From Pseudomonas chlororaphis (lineage in GTDB: Bacteria; Pseudomonadota; Gammaproteobacteria; Pseudomonadales; Pseudomonadaceae), in assembly GCA_001023535.1 (NCBI GenBank), contig CP011020.1, positions 3,795,734 to 3,859,733 on the forward strand: 64,000 nt of DNA, written 5' to 3'. The position numbers were made by a program, and so were the translations under genes. Positions 21,001 through 30,655 of the stretch are shown here, one piece after another. The notes under the pieces are model-generated. The model searched no databases. It saw nothing but the letters and a program-made list of their open reading frames with translations, and was not told the DNA's origin. Each line of letters begins with the position of its first letter. The first letter of the stretch is position 1.

Positions 21001-24000
21001 GGAACCGTCGGCGTTGAGCACCAGGGTGCCGTAAGTCCCGGTGAACGTACCGGGCGTCACGGGGCCGGACGCGACCTGGTCCGCACCTTGGGTGTCATTG
21101 GTCAGCACGCTGCCGGTCAAGGTCAGGTGGGTTTCCGACGCGGTGGCGGCGTTGCTGTCGTCCACGGCCTTGGGCACGTCGTCGACGATGTTCACGTCCA
21201 GGTTGCCGTTGGCGGTGGTGCCGTTGTCGTCAGTGACCACGACCGAAAACTGTTCGCTCAGGCCGTTGGCACCGTTGCCGTTGGGATGAGCTTCGTTATC
21301 CAGCAGCGTGTAGCTGTAACTCACCACACCCGTAGCGGCGTTGAAACCCGTGATGGTCAGGGTGTTGCCCAGCGCGGTGGTGATCGACTGAGGGAAACCG
21401 GCCGCCACGCCACCGGTCACCACGTTGATACCGCCGACGCTCAAGGTCTGCACACCATCCAGCGCGGTGACGGTGAAGGTGCCGTTCTGGGTCAGTGCCG
21501 GGGCATCGGGGCTGCTGCCGTCGCTGAGGTTTTTCTCCTGCACCGTCAGCTCGCCGCCATCGGTGTCGAGGCCGGTGATGATCACCGGGTCGTCATTGTT
21601 GTGGACTTGCAGCACCAGGTTCGCGGTGCTGGTGTCGCCGTCGGCATCGGTCAGGGTGTAGGTGAAGGTCTCACTGCCATTGCCACCGCCGTGCAGGCCT
21701 TTGAAGTCTCCATCCGCGGTGTTGAGCGTGTAGGTGTAGGAACCGTCGGCGTTGAGCACCAGGGTGCCGTAAGTCCCGGTGAACGTACCGGGCGTCACGG
21801 GGCCGGACGCGACCTGGTCCGCACCTTGGGTGTCATTGGTCAGCACGCTGCCGGTCAAGGTCAGGTGGGTTTCCGACGCGGTGGCGGCGTTGCTGTCGTC
21901 CACGGCCTTGGGCACGTCGTCGACGATGTTCACGTCCAGGTTGCCGTTGGCGGTGGTGCCGTTGTCGTCAGTGACCACGACCGAAAACTGTTCGCTCAGG
22001 CCGTTGGCACCGTTGCCGTTGGGATGAGCTTCGTTATCCAGCAGCGTGTAGCTGTAACTCACCACACCCGTAGCGGCGTTGAAACCCGTGATGGTCAGGG
22101 TGTTGCCCAGCGCGGTGGTGATCGACTGAGGGAAACCGGCCGCCACGCCACCGCTCACCACGTTGATACCGCCGACGCTCAAGGTCTGCACACCATCCAG
22201 TGCGGTGACGGTAAAGGTGCCGCTCTGGGTCAGCGCCGAAGCATCGGGGTTGCTGCCGTCGCTGAGGTTTTTCTCCTGCACCGTCAGCTCGCCGCCATCG
22301 GTGTCGAGGCCGGTGATGATCACCGGGTCGTCATTGTTGTGGACTTGCAGCACCAGGTTCGCGGTGCTGGTGTCGCCGTCGGCATCGGTCAGGGTGTAGG
22401 TGAAGGTCTCGCTGCCATTGCCACCACCGTGCAGGCCTTTGAAGTCTGCATCCGTCGTATTGAGCGTGTAGGTGTAGGAACCGTCGGCGTTGAGCACCAG
22501 GGTGCCGTAAGTCCCGGTGAACGTACCAGGCGTAACCGGGCCGGACGCGACCTGGTCCGCACCTTGGGTGTCATTGGTCAGCACGCTGCCGGTCAAGGTC
22601 AGGTGGGTTTCCGACGCGGTGGCGGCGTTGCTGTCGTCCACGGCCTTGGGCACGTCGTCGACGATGTTCACGTCCAGGTTGCCGTTGGCGGTGGTGCCGT
22701 TATCGTCAGTGACCACAACCGCGAACTGCTCGCTCAGGCTGTTGGCACCGTTGGCGTTTGGATGAGCTTCATTGTCGAGCAACGTGTAGCTGTAGCTCAC
22801 CACCCCCGTGGTGGCGTTGAAGCCCGTGATGGTCAGGGTGTTGCCCAACGCCGTGGTGATTGACTGAGGGAAACCAGCGGCCACGCCACCGCTCACCACG
22901 TTGATACCGCCGACGCTCAGGGTTTGCACGCCATCCAGCGCGGTGACGGTGAAGGTGCCGTTCTGGGTCAGCGCCGAAGCATCCGGGCTGCTGCCGTCGC
23001 TGAGGTTTTTCTCCTGCACCGTCAGCTCGCCGCCATCGGTGTCGAGGCCGGTGATGATCACCGGGTCGTCATTGTTGTGGACTTGCAGCACCAGGTTGGC
23101 GGTGCTGGTGTCGCCGTCGGCATCGGTTAGGGTGTAGGTGAACGTTTCGGTACCGCTGCCTCCCCCATGCAGCGCGACAAATTGCGGGTCGCTGGTGTTG
23201 AGGGTGTAGGTGTACGTGCCGTTGGGGTTGAGCACCAGGGTGCCGTAGGTGCCGGTGAACGTCCCACCCACGATCGGGCCGCTGTCGGGGCCGGTGGGAA
23301 TGCGGTCGGCGCCCTGGAGGTCGTTGGGCAGCACGTTGCCAGTGAGCGTGACCAGGGTTTCGGAGGCGCTATTGGCGTTGTTGTCGTCGATCGCCTGCGG
23401 CACGTCGTCGGTGATGTTCACGTCGAGGGTGCCGGTGGCGGTGTCGCCGTCGGTGTCGACCGCCACCACCGGGAACTGTTCGGTAATGCTGTTGGCACCA
23501 CCGCCGGTCGGGTGAGTTTCATTGCCCGTGAGGGTGTAGGTGTAGCTGACCACTCCGGTGGCCGGGTCATAGCCCGTGATGGTCAGCGTATTGCCCAACG
23601 TCGAGGTGATGGCCTGGGGAAAGCCCACAGGCACGCCACCGGTCATCACGCTGATGCCACCGATGCTCAAGCTGCTCAGCCCGTCGGGGGCGGACACCGT
23701 GAAGGTGCCGCTCTGCACCAGCGCCCCCGGATTGCTGGCGGTGCCATCGGCCAGGTTGGCTTCGTTGGTGGTCAGTTCACCGCCTTGCACATCGACCCCG
23801 TCGAGGGTCACCGGGTTGTCGGGAGGCGTCACCGGCGGCACGCCGGCGTCGTTGCCGTTATTGTCTGGCTCAGCGGCCAGGCGCAATTGCGGAAACTCGG
23901 GAATCCCGTTGAAACCGGCGGTGGGGAAGCCGATCTGCGGATCAACCTGCCCGCCCACCTCTTCCAGCAGCACATAGCTGTGGCCGCCACCCAGGCCGCC

Positions 24001-24381
24001 CGCGGCGTTGCCCGCCCCAGGGCCTGCTGCCGTGGCTTCGCCCGTCTGGGTCGGGTCGGCGCCGGCCGCGATGGCTTGTTGCAGTTTTTGCACATCGGTC
24101 AGTTGCGCGTCGCTGGGGGCCGTCGCTTCCGGCGTATCCACATGCGGCGCCTGCGCCTGGTGCGCGAGCAATTGCGCCGTCAGGGTCAGGTTGCTCTCGC
24201 GGCCCAGGGTCAGTTCCTGGCCGTTCTGCAGGTGCACCGCCACTGCGCCCTCGGCACCGGTGACCAGGTGTTCGCCGGCATAGAGCCGATCGCCTTCCAC
24301 CAAGGGCCGCCGCAGCCCTCCGGCCGCTTCTGCGAAAACCTGCCCTACCACTTTGCTGACGGTACCGATGAGCGCTGCCAT
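15027..24381 (-). CDS. Giant LapA/MapA-type RTX adhesin (reading frame broken by a 22-bp insertion at 20625-20646)
   Basis: Two overlapping open frames (24381 down to 20533, and about 20640 down to 15027) form one protein of about 3110 residues if 22 inserted bases are removed. Domains in order: an N-terminal retention module (1-100, MAALIGTVSKVVGQVF); the LapG-type cleavage motif TAAG at 117-120; the HSYVLLEEVGGQVDPQIGFP segment; one diverged and six near-identical repeats of 246 residues (about 180-1800); two 240-residue repeats (about 1800-2290); a von Willebrand A domain with MIDAS DVSGS (about 2305-2500); RTX nonapeptides such as GGAGNDLLY (about 2845-3000); and a type I secretion tail. 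This is the layout of LapA/MapA biofilm adhesins, held in an outer-membrane TolC-type pore until a periplasmic protease cuts the di-alanine site. GGAGGA precedes ATG 24381. A divergent secretion operon starts 453 bases away. Confidence 0.9.
15360..15840 (-). repeat. RTX calcium-binding nonapeptide repeats in the adhesin
   Basis: The coding sequence repeats a GGxGxDxUx pattern (for example GGAGNDLLYSGAGNDLLDG) many times, in two blocks split by a beta-rich spacer. The family binds calcium outside the cell, which drives folding after secretion. Confidence 0.85.
17460..18920 (-). repeat. Two 720-bp tandem units in the adhesin gene
   Basis: Identical lines of sequence recur exactly 720 bases apart (for example at 17821 and 18541), encoding two 240-residue units with the TDVFTYTVRDADGDQSTTT motif. 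A few base differences separate the copies. Confidence 0.9.
18950..23160 (-). repeat. Six near-identical 738-bp tandem units in the adhesin gene
   Basis: The same landmark recurs at 19189, 19927, 20687, 21425, 22163 and 22901. Every interval is 738 bases except 19927 to 20687, which is 760 (738 plus the 22-base insertion). Each unit encodes 246 residues including DGGELTVQEKNLSDGS and ETFTYTLTDADGDTSTANL. The units starting near 20687 and 21425 are almost the same base for base. A seventh, diverged unit precedes them (about 23160-23840). Confidence 0.93.
20625..20646. other. 22-bp insertion with Illumina-adapter-like 10-mer; probable assembly error
   Basis: Other copies of this repeat read GCCGTGGTGATTGACTGAGG or GCGGTGGTGATCGACTGAGG. 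Here the text GTGGTGAT is followed by TAAGATCGGAAGCGGTGGTG and then AT before CGACTGAGG resumes. The 10-mer at 20627-20636, AGATCGGAAG, is the first ten bases of the Illumina adapter. The repeat motif GTGGTGAT appears on both sides, as expected if two reads were joined across an untrimmed adapter inside a repeat. Confidence 0.85.
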
Positions 24382-24833
24382 GTGCTGTCCTCCGTTGCCG
24401 ACTGCAATCGGCACGTGTCTGGGTGAAGAATCCGTCCTCGGGATGGCGATCGAAAAGCTGGAAAATCTGCCAGCTTTTACAGGGTCGAAAGGTGCTGGCT
24501 TTCCGACAGAATGACAAAAAACCGTCGCTTAATTTCGCCCCGCCGTCCCCACTTTCGACACTTCTTCACGTCGTCTAGAAAATCGCCTGAAACTTTTATT
24601 GACGCCTAAAAGCCGTCATAACCCGCAGATTCAAAGGCTTGCGCTTTGAACAATGTGCTGGTTTTCGAAGAGCACATAAGTTTTTTTCGAAATAAGCCTT
24701 ATGAGAAATTCTTCTTAGGTTTCTCGCAGGATGTTCTTAGCTGTGTTGTTACAAGGTTGAAACGGTTTTGATCTTAAATACGTCAATTTTCTGGCGACAA
24801 CGAAGCACTTACAGACCTCAGGAGATGCACCCC
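24382..24833. other. Adhesin / secretion operon divergent promoter region
   Basis: This 452-base spacer is notably AT-rich from about 24590 to 24790, in contrast to the flanking genes. It must hold the promoters of the adhesin (leftward) and of the secretion genes (rightward). No confident operator could be named; a TTATGAGAAATTCTTCTTAG stretch at 24700-24719 is a loose inverted repeat. Confidence 0.55.
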
Positions 24834-26192
24834 ATGCGCGTTCTAACCCCCCTCTGCAGCGCGGTTTTGCTGGCCATGGCCTGCTCTTCTCAGGCGCAGG
24901 CCATGTCATTGACCGAAGCGATCCAGAGCACCATCGCGACCCACCCGGAACTGGCACAGCGGGTGGACAGCCGTCTGTCGGCCAATGAAGACGTCAAGGT
25001 CGCCAAGGGGGGCTTCTACCCGTCGGTGGATTTGAACGCCGGCTACGGCCGTGGCTACAGCGACAACACCAACACCCGGGCATTGGGCAACCACCACACC
25101 AATATCCTGAACTACACCCAATCGGAGCTGCGCCTGCGGCAGATGATCTTCGACGGGTTCAACGTCGCCAATGAAGTGGAACGCACCAAGGGCGTGGTCA
25201 ACTCCCGCGCCTATTACGCCCAGGGCACCGCCCAGGACCTGGCCCTGCGCACCATCGAGGTCTACCTGGAAGTGCTCAAGCGTCGCGAACTGGTAACCCT
25301 GGCCAAGAACAACCTGCAAGCGCACTTGCGGGTCAACGACCAGATCGGCCTGCGCACCGAACGCGGGGTGGGCAGCACCGCCGACGCCGACCAGTCCCGG
25401 GCCCGTCGCGCCCTGGCGGAAAACAACTTCGACACCGCCGAAGTGGACCTGGCCGATGCCGAGGCGAACTTCTACAGCGTGGTCGGACGCATGCCCGATG
25501 AACTGGAAACCCCGCCCTCGACCAAGGGTGAAATGCCCGCCGACCTGCGCCAGGCCCAGCAGAGCATGATCGACAACAACCCGTACCTGAAATCGGCCCA
25601 GGCCGACATCCAGTCTGCGGAAAGCCAGTACGAGGTGGCGAAGTCGCCGTTCTATCCACGCTTCGATGCCGAAGCCGCGGTGGGCGCCAACAACAACCTC
25701 GGCGGCGAGGAAGGCCACGACAACAACTGGCGCGTGGGCGTGGTGATGAACTACAACCTGTTTCGCGGCGGCAGCGACAAGGCCCGGCTCGCGTCCAACG
25801 CCCATCAGATCAACCAGGCCATGGACATCCGCAACAACGCCCTGCGCCAGCTCAACGAAGACACGCGCCTGGCCTGGAACGCCATGACCAACGCCCGTAA
25901 GCAGACCCCTACCGCCCGCGAATACGCCGAGACCACCACCCGTGTGCGCGCGGCCTACCAGGACCAGTTCGGCCTCGGCCAGCGCACCCTGCTGGACCTG
26001 CTCGACAGCGAAAACGAGCTGTACAACGCCAACCGGCGCTACACCGAAGTGCGCTACACCGAGGAATACTCGATGTACCGGGTGCTGGCGAACATGGGCC
26101 TGCTGCTGAACAAACAGCGGGTGGTGCTGCCGGCCGACGCGATTGCGCAGACCGAGGTCAAGAACGAAGCGCGGTTGCCAGAACTCAAGTAG
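24834..26192 (+). CDS. TolC-family outer-membrane protein of type I secretion (LapE/MapE-like)
   Basis: A 452-residue outer-membrane factor with a signal peptide (residues 1-22, ending SSQAQA). The family hallmarks are MSLTEAIQSTIATHPEL at the start of the mature protein, the two homologous halves of long helices, GVGSTADADQSRARRALAE-type text in the middle and FGLGQRTLLDLLDSENELYN near the end. It should form the periplasmic tunnel and outer-membrane channel for the divergent adhesin. ATG at 24834 was chosen because AGGAG at 24820-24824 is nine bases away; an in-frame ATG at 24825 overlaps that site. An ABC transporter gene follows 18 bases later. Confidence 0.9.
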   Translation: MRVLTPLCSAVLLAMACSSQAQAMSLTEAIQSTIATHPELAQRVDSRLSANEDVKVAKGGFYPSVDLNAGYGRGYSDNTNTRALGNHHTNILNYTQSELRLRQMIFDGFNVANEVERTKGVVNSRAYYAQGTAQDLALRTIEVYLEVLKRRELVTLAKNNLQAHLRVNDQIGLRTERGVGSTADADQSRARRALAENNFDTAEVDLADAEANFYSVVGRMPDELETPPSTKGEMPADLRQAQQSMIDNNPYLKSAQADIQSAESQYEVAKSPFYPRFDAEAAVGANNNLGGEEGHDNNWRVGVVMNYNLFRGGSDKARLASNAHQINQAMDIRNNALRQLNEDTRLAWNAMTNARKQTPTAREYAETTTRVRAAYQDQFGLGQRTLLDLLDSENELYNANRRYTEVRYTEEYSMYRVLANMGLLLNKQRVVLPADAIAQTEVKNEARLPELK

Positions 26193-26210
26193 CGCCTGGG
26201 AGCGACCGAC

Positions 26211-28370
26211 ATGACCAGCATGGAACCCGCAACCCCCGGCGCCGACCCGCGCCTGAACTTTGATGATCCCTTGCTGGACGGCCTGTTGATCCTCTGCAAA
26301 CTCCATGGCGCGACCGCCAGTCGCGCCAGCCTCAGCGCCGGGCTTCCTATGGCGCACCAACGCCTGGGCCTGGAGCTGCTGCCCCGCGCAGCAGCCCGGG
26401 CCAGCTTGCAGGCCAGGGTGCTGCGCCGCGAGCTGGCCGACATCTCGCCGCTCAACCTGCCGGTGATGCTGATCCTGGCGGGAGGGCGCTGTGCGGTACT
26501 GCGGCGTTGGGGCGAGGACGGCCGGGCATTGATCCTGCCCAGCGAAGCCGACGGCGGCGAACAATGGGTCAGCCGCGAGGAACTGGCCCTCGACTACAGT
26601 GGCCAGGCCTTGTTCGCCCGGCCACGGCATGAACTCGAAGACTTGCGCGCCCCCTTGGTGCCGCGGGTCGAAGCGTGGTTTCGCGACACCTTGAAACTGT
26701 CGCGCTGGCTGTACAGCGACGCGATCCTGGCGAGCTTGCTGATCAACCTGCTGGGGTTGATGGTGCCGCTGTTCGTCATGCAGACCTACGACCGCGTGGT
26801 GCCCAACCAGGCCACTTCGACTTTGTGGGTGCTGGCCGTGGGATTGTTGATCGGCACCGGGTTCGAGCTGGTGCTGCGGGTGGTGCGCGCTCATCTGTTG
26901 GACACCGCCGGCAAGAAAACCGACGTGATCCTCTCCGCGACCCTGTTCGAACGCATCACCGGCATGGCCATGAAAGCCAAGCCGGTGACCATCGGCGGGT
27001 TCGCCCAGAGCATCCATGACTTCCAGGGCCTGCGCGAATTTCTCACCGCCGTGACCCTCACCAGCCTCATCGACCTGCCCTTCGCCGTGCTGATGCTGGT
27101 GGTGATCGGCTTGCTGGGCGGCTGGCTGGTGGTGATTCCGGTCATCGCGTTCCCGATCACCATTGTTTTCGCCATGATCATCCAGGTGCGCCTGCGCGAC
27201 ACCGTGCAAAAAAGCCTGGCCCTGGGCGCCCAACGCCAGGCCTTGCTGATCGAAACCCTCGGCGGCCTGGAAACCCTCAAGGCCTGCAGCGCCGAAAGCG
27301 AGCGCCAGCATCAATGGGAAAGCACCCACGGCGCCCTCACCCGCCTGGACAGCCACGCGCGCAACCTCTCGGCGCTGGCGACCAACGGTACGCTGTTCCT
27401 GCAACAACTGGCCGGCATGGCGACCATCGTGGCCGGGGTCTACAGCATCATCGCCGGCAACCTCAGCGTCGGCGCACTGGTGGCCACCTACATGCTCGGC
27501 AGCCGGGTGCTGGCACCCCTGGGCCAGATCGCCGGGCTGATCACCCGCTACCAGCAAGCCCAGCTCACCATGCGCAGCACCGATGCCCTGATGGCCCTGC
27601 CCCAGGAGCGCGATGCCAGGCAGCGGCCGCTGGAGCGCACCCAATTGCAGGGTGCGCTGGACATCAGCGGCGTGACGTTCCATTACAACGGCCAGAGCAC
27701 CCCGGCCTTGGCCGACATCAGCTTCAGCCTCAAGCCCGGCGAACGGGTCGGGATCATCGGGCGCAGCGGCTCGGGCAAAAGCACCCTGGCGCGCCTGGTG
27801 ATGGGTTTCTATGCGCCGCAGGAAGGCCAACTGCTGCTCGACGGCCTGGACCTGCGGCAGCTGGACGTCGCCGACCTGCGCCAACAGGTCGGCTACGTGG
27901 CCCACGACTTGCCGTTGCTGGCCGGCAGCCTGCGCGACAACCTCACTCTGGGCGCCCGCTACGTCAGCGACGCGCGCATGCTGGAAGTGGCGGAACTGAC
28001 CGGCGTCACCGAACTGGCCCGCCAGCATCCCCAAGGCTTCGACCGCCCGGTGGGTGAGCGTGGCCAACTGCTCTCCGGTGGACAACGCCAGGCCGTGCTG
28101 ATGGCCCGGGCCCTGCTGCTCGACCCGCCGATCCTGCTGCTGGACGAACCCACCAGTGCCATGGACAACAGCAGCGAGGACCTCTTGCGGCAAAAACTTC
28201 ATACCCGTGTGCAGGGCAAGACCGTGCTGCTGGTTACCCACCGCACCTCGATGCTGAGCCTGGTGGACCGCCTGGTGGTGCTGGACAACGGCCGGATCGT
28301 GGCGGACGGGCCGAAGGACGCGGTGATCGATGCGCTGCGCAAGGGGCGGGTGGGGTCTGGCGCCGTCTAG
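26211..28370 (+). CDS. Type I secretion ABC transporter/ATPase (LapB/MapB-like)
   Basis: A 719-residue inner-membrane exporter. The N-terminal domain (about 20-150) resembles a C39 peptidase but lacks an evident catalytic Cys-His pair, as in transporters of RTX adhesins that are not cleaved during export. Five to six membrane helices span about 165-430. The ATPase has Walker A GRSGSGKST (516-524), signature LSGGQRQ (about 620) and Walker B ILLLDEP (about 640). It should energise export of the adhesin with the neighbouring TolC-like protein and HlyD adaptor. It lies 18 bases after the TolC-like gene; the adaptor gene is separated from it by a REPIN. Confidence 0.92.
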   Translation: MTSMEPATPGADPRLNFDDPLLDGLLILCKLHGATASRASLSAGLPMAHQRLGLELLPRAAARASLQARVLRRELADISPLNLPVMLILAGGRCAVLRRWGEDGRALILPSEADGGEQWVSREELALDYSGQALFARPRHELEDLRAPLVPRVEAWFRDTLKLSRWLYSDAILASLLINLLGLMVPLFVMQTYDRVVPNQATSTLWVLAVGLLIGTGFELVLRVVRAHLLDTAGKKTDVILSATLFERITGMAMKAKPVTIGGFAQSIHDFQGLREFLTAVTLTSLIDLPFAVLMLVVIGLLGGWLVVIPVIAFPITIVFAMIIQVRLRDTVQKSLALGAQRQALLIETLGGLETLKACSAESERQHQWESTHGALTRLDSHARNLSALATNGTLFLQQLAGMATIVAGVYSIIAGNLSVGALVATYMLGSRVLAPLGQIAGLITRYQQAQLTMRSTDALMALPQERDARQRPLERTQLQGALDISGVTFHYNGQSTPALADISFSLKPGERVGIIGRSGSGKSTLARLVMGFYAPQEGQLLLDGLDLRQLDVADLRQQVGYVAHDLPLLAGSLRDNLTLGARYVSDARMLEVAELTGVTELARQHPQGFDRPVGERGQLLSGGQRQAVLMARALLLDPPILLLDEPTSAMDNSSEDLLRQKLHTRVQGKTVLLVTHRTSMLSLVDRLVVLDNGRIVADGPKDAVIDALRKGRVGSGAV

Positions 28371-28378
28371 TCGATGCC

Positions 28379-28507
28379 GTGGCGAGGGAGCTTGCTCCCG
28401 CTGGGCTGCGTAGCGGCCCCGGACCCTGACACCGCGGAACGTCAGGCAGATCGAGTTGATTTTTTGGGGCCACTTCGCAGCCCAGCGGGAGCAAGCTCCC
28501 TCGCCAC
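28379..28507. repeat. REPIN (GTGGCGAGGGAGCTTGCTCC class)
   Basis: Inverted REP copies at both ends, with CTGGGCTGCG and its complement as inner arms. It lies in the gap between the ABC transporter and the HlyD-family gene of the secretion operon. Confidence 0.9.
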
Positions 28508-28552
28508 AAAAGCGTCACTTGGCTTTATTTCACTTAACCAACGGGTATCCCC

Positions 28553-29917
28553 ATGTCTGCCCAAACACCCGATCCAACTGCCCGAAGCTACTTCGGCAGT
28601 TTCAACAAAAGCGCCGAAAGCGAGTTCATGGCGGAAACCGCCAGCGCGGCGTTGCAGGATTCGCCTCGGCGATCGCGGGTCACCGTGTGGCTGGCCGCCG
28701 GGCTGATCATCACCGGGTTGGTCTGGGCGAAGCTGGCGGTCTTGCAGGAAGTCACCACCGGCGAAGGCAAGGCGATTCCGTCGAGCAAAGTGCAGGTGAT
28801 CCAGAACCTGGAAGGCGGCATCGTCACCGAGATTTTCGTGCGCGAAGGCCAGATGGTGAACAAGGGTGACACCCTGTTGCGCCTGGATGACACGCGGTTC
28901 CTGTCGAACAAGGGCGAAAGCGAAGCCGACCGCTACGCCTTGACCGCCCAGGTCGAACGGCTCTCGGCCGAGGCCGAGGGGCGCCCCTTCACGCTGTCGG
29001 CCGAGGTGGCCAGCAAGGCCCCGCAAGTGGCCGAGGACGAACGCGCGCTGTACGAACAACGGCAACGGCGCCTGGCCAGCGAAAAACGGACCCTGACCGA
29101 ACAACTGCGGCAGAAGACCCAGGAACTGGCGGAGTTTCGCTCCAAGCAAAGCCAGTTCAGCTCTGCCCTGGCCTTGCTGCAAGAAGAAATGAACATGTCC
29201 GCGCCCTTGGTGAAGACCGGGGCCGTGTCGCCGGTGGAGATCCTGCGGCTCAAACGCAACGCGGTGGAAATCCGCGGCTCGCTCAACGCCACCACCCTGG
29301 CCATTCCCCGGGCCGAATCGGCGATCAATGAGATCAAGAGCAAGATCGACGAATCGGAACAGACCTTCCGCTCAGACGCGGCCAAGGACCTCAACGAAAA
29401 ACGCACCGAGCTGTCGAAAATCACCGCCTCGAGCATCGCCATCGACGACCGCGTGTCCCGCACCACCGTGGTCTCGCCGGTGCACGGGGTGATCAAGCAA
29501 TTGAAGGTCAACACCATCGGCGGCGTGGTGCAGCCGGGCAGCGACATGGTGGAAATCGTGCCCTTGGAAGACAACCTGCTGATCGAAGCCAAGGTCCGTC
29601 CGCAGGACGTGGCATTCCTGCATCCGGGCCAGAAAGCCATGGTCAAGTTCAGCGCCTACGACTACACCATCTACGGCGGACTGAGCGCCCGCCTCGAACT
29701 GATCGGCGCCGACACCATCACCGACGACAAGGGCAACAGCTTCTACCTGATCCAGGTCCGCACCGACAAAAACCACTTGGGGGGCGACGTGAAGCCGCTG
29801 CTGATCATCCCGGGGATGGTGGCGACCGTGGACATCATCACCGGAGAGAAAAGCGTGCTGGACTACTTGCTCAAACCGGTGCTGAAGGCGCGGACCGAGG
29901 CGATGCGCGAGCGGTAG
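28553..29917 (+). CDS. HlyD-family membrane fusion protein of type I secretion (LapC/MapC-like)
   Basis: A 454-residue adaptor with one N-terminal membrane helix (about 45-65), a lipoyl/barrel-sandwich half-motif (VQVIQNLEGGIVTEIFVREG), a long helical hairpin (about 125-300) and the closing half with VSPVHGVIKQLKVNTIGGVV. The last part, EAKVRPQDVAFLHPGQKAMV, is typical of HlyD/LapC proteins. It bridges the ABC transporter and the TolC-like channel. It is the third gene of the set, 182 bases after the transporter with a REPIN between, so it may partly rely on its own promoter. Confidence 0.92.
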   Translation: MSAQTPDPTARSYFGSFNKSAESEFMAETASAALQDSPRRSRVTVWLAAGLIITGLVWAKLAVLQEVTTGEGKAIPSSKVQVIQNLEGGIVTEIFVREGQMVNKGDTLLRLDDTRFLSNKGESEADRYALTAQVERLSAEAEGRPFTLSAEVASKAPQVAEDERALYEQRQRRLASEKRTLTEQLRQKTQELAEFRSKQSQFSSALALLQEEMNMSAPLVKTGAVSPVEILRLKRNAVEIRGSLNATTLAIPRAESAINEIKSKIDESEQTFRSDAAKDLNEKRTELSKITASSIAIDDRVSRTTVVSPVHGVIKQLKVNTIGGVVQPGSDMVEIVPLEDNLLIEAKVRPQDVAFLHPGQKAMVKFSAYDYTIYGGLSARLELIGADTITDDKGNSFYLIQVRTDKNHLGGDVKPLLIIPGMVATVDIITGEKSVLDYLLKPVLKARTEAMRER

Positions 29918-29949
29918 TCTCTGGCTGGGACTATCTGTGGCCATTCGGG

Positions 29950-30034
29950 CCCCTTCGCGGGCAAGCCCGCTCCCACATTGGATGGATGATGCGCCTCAGA
30001 GCCTCTGTGGGAGCGGGCTTGCCCGCGAAGGGGG
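29950..30034. repeat. REPIN (GTGGGAGCGGGCTTGCCCGC class)
   Basis: Inverted copies of CTTCGCGGGCAAGCCCGCTC and its complement flank about 20 bases. It lies between the HlyD gene and the convergent DTW-domain gene. Confidence 0.9.
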
Positions 30035-30049
30035 CGGCAGGAACACGCA

Positions 30050-30646
30050 CTATTTTTCAGCATGGTTGCGCCGAAACGTCTGCTCCCCCATCGCCGCAAT
30101 CTGCCCTTCGATCAACGCCTCGAACGGCTTCAGCAACGGCTCGAAACTCGTCGGTGCCTCCAGTACCTGCAATGCCTGGACAATCGCCTCCACCGTCGAC
30201 AGCGCCCCTGGCCCCGGTGCCTTGCGCAAGCGATAGCGGGACACCCCGCCGTCAGCCAGCGTCACCCTCGGCAGTGCCGCCAGCAATGGATTGAGGTGCA
30301 GCAACTTGCGCGCCTTGCGCCAGGTACCGTCCGGCACCACCAACAGCAGTGGATCGTCGGACGCTGCATAAGCCTGCAACGGTTGCGCGACCTCGCCGGG
30401 AAACAGCAGGCGTGCCTGATACCCCGGCCGGTGGAGCAATTGCGGCAAGTCTTCGAACACTTCGCCCACGATCAGCTCGGCATTGTTCAACCCCAGGGCC
30501 GCCAGCCGGGCGGTGTTCAAGGCGTGATTGACTTCGCTGGGATGCTGCAGCAGCAACACCCGGGTACGGCTGTCGAGGCTGGGAATCAGCGGGCACAGGC
30601 AATGGCTTTGTGGCCGGTGGCAACGCGGGCAATGGATTCGGGACAT
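30050..30646 (-). CDS. tapT: DTW-domain protein, tRNA-uridine aminocarboxypropyltransferase
   Basis: A 198-residue DTW-family enzyme. The N-terminal zinc-finger pattern CPRCHRPQSHCLCP is followed by LLLQHPSEVNHALNTARL and the signature PDGTWRKARKLL (the D-x-T-W motif). Members such as E. coli TapT (YfiP) and DTWD1/2 transfer the aminocarboxypropyl group of S-adenosylmethionine to uridine, making acp3U in tRNA. The C-terminal SRYRLRKAPGPGALSTVEA block is conserved in the family. The gene is downstream of gbuR on the same strand, nine bases away; the link with that regulator looks incidental. Confidence 0.87.
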   Translation of the reverse strand: MSRIHCPRCHRPQSHCLCPLIPSLDSRTRVLLLQHPSEVNHALNTARLAALGLNNAELIVGEVFEDLPQLLHRPGYQARLLFPGEVAQPLQAYAASDDPLLLVVPDGTWRKARKLLHLNPLLAALPRVTLADGGVSRYRLRKAPGPGALSTVEAIVQALQVLEAPTSFEPLLKPFEALIEGQIAAMGEQTFRRNHAEK

Positions 30647-30655
30647 GGCGGCACC

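Noticed and set aside
18950..23160. CRISPR array
   Set aside because: The repeats are 738-bp coding units with no spacers.
24906..28241. A 1111-residue minus-strand open frame opposite the secretion genes
   Set aside because: It is antisense to two clearly recognisable secretion genes (TolC-like and ABC transporter) and has no family resemblance.
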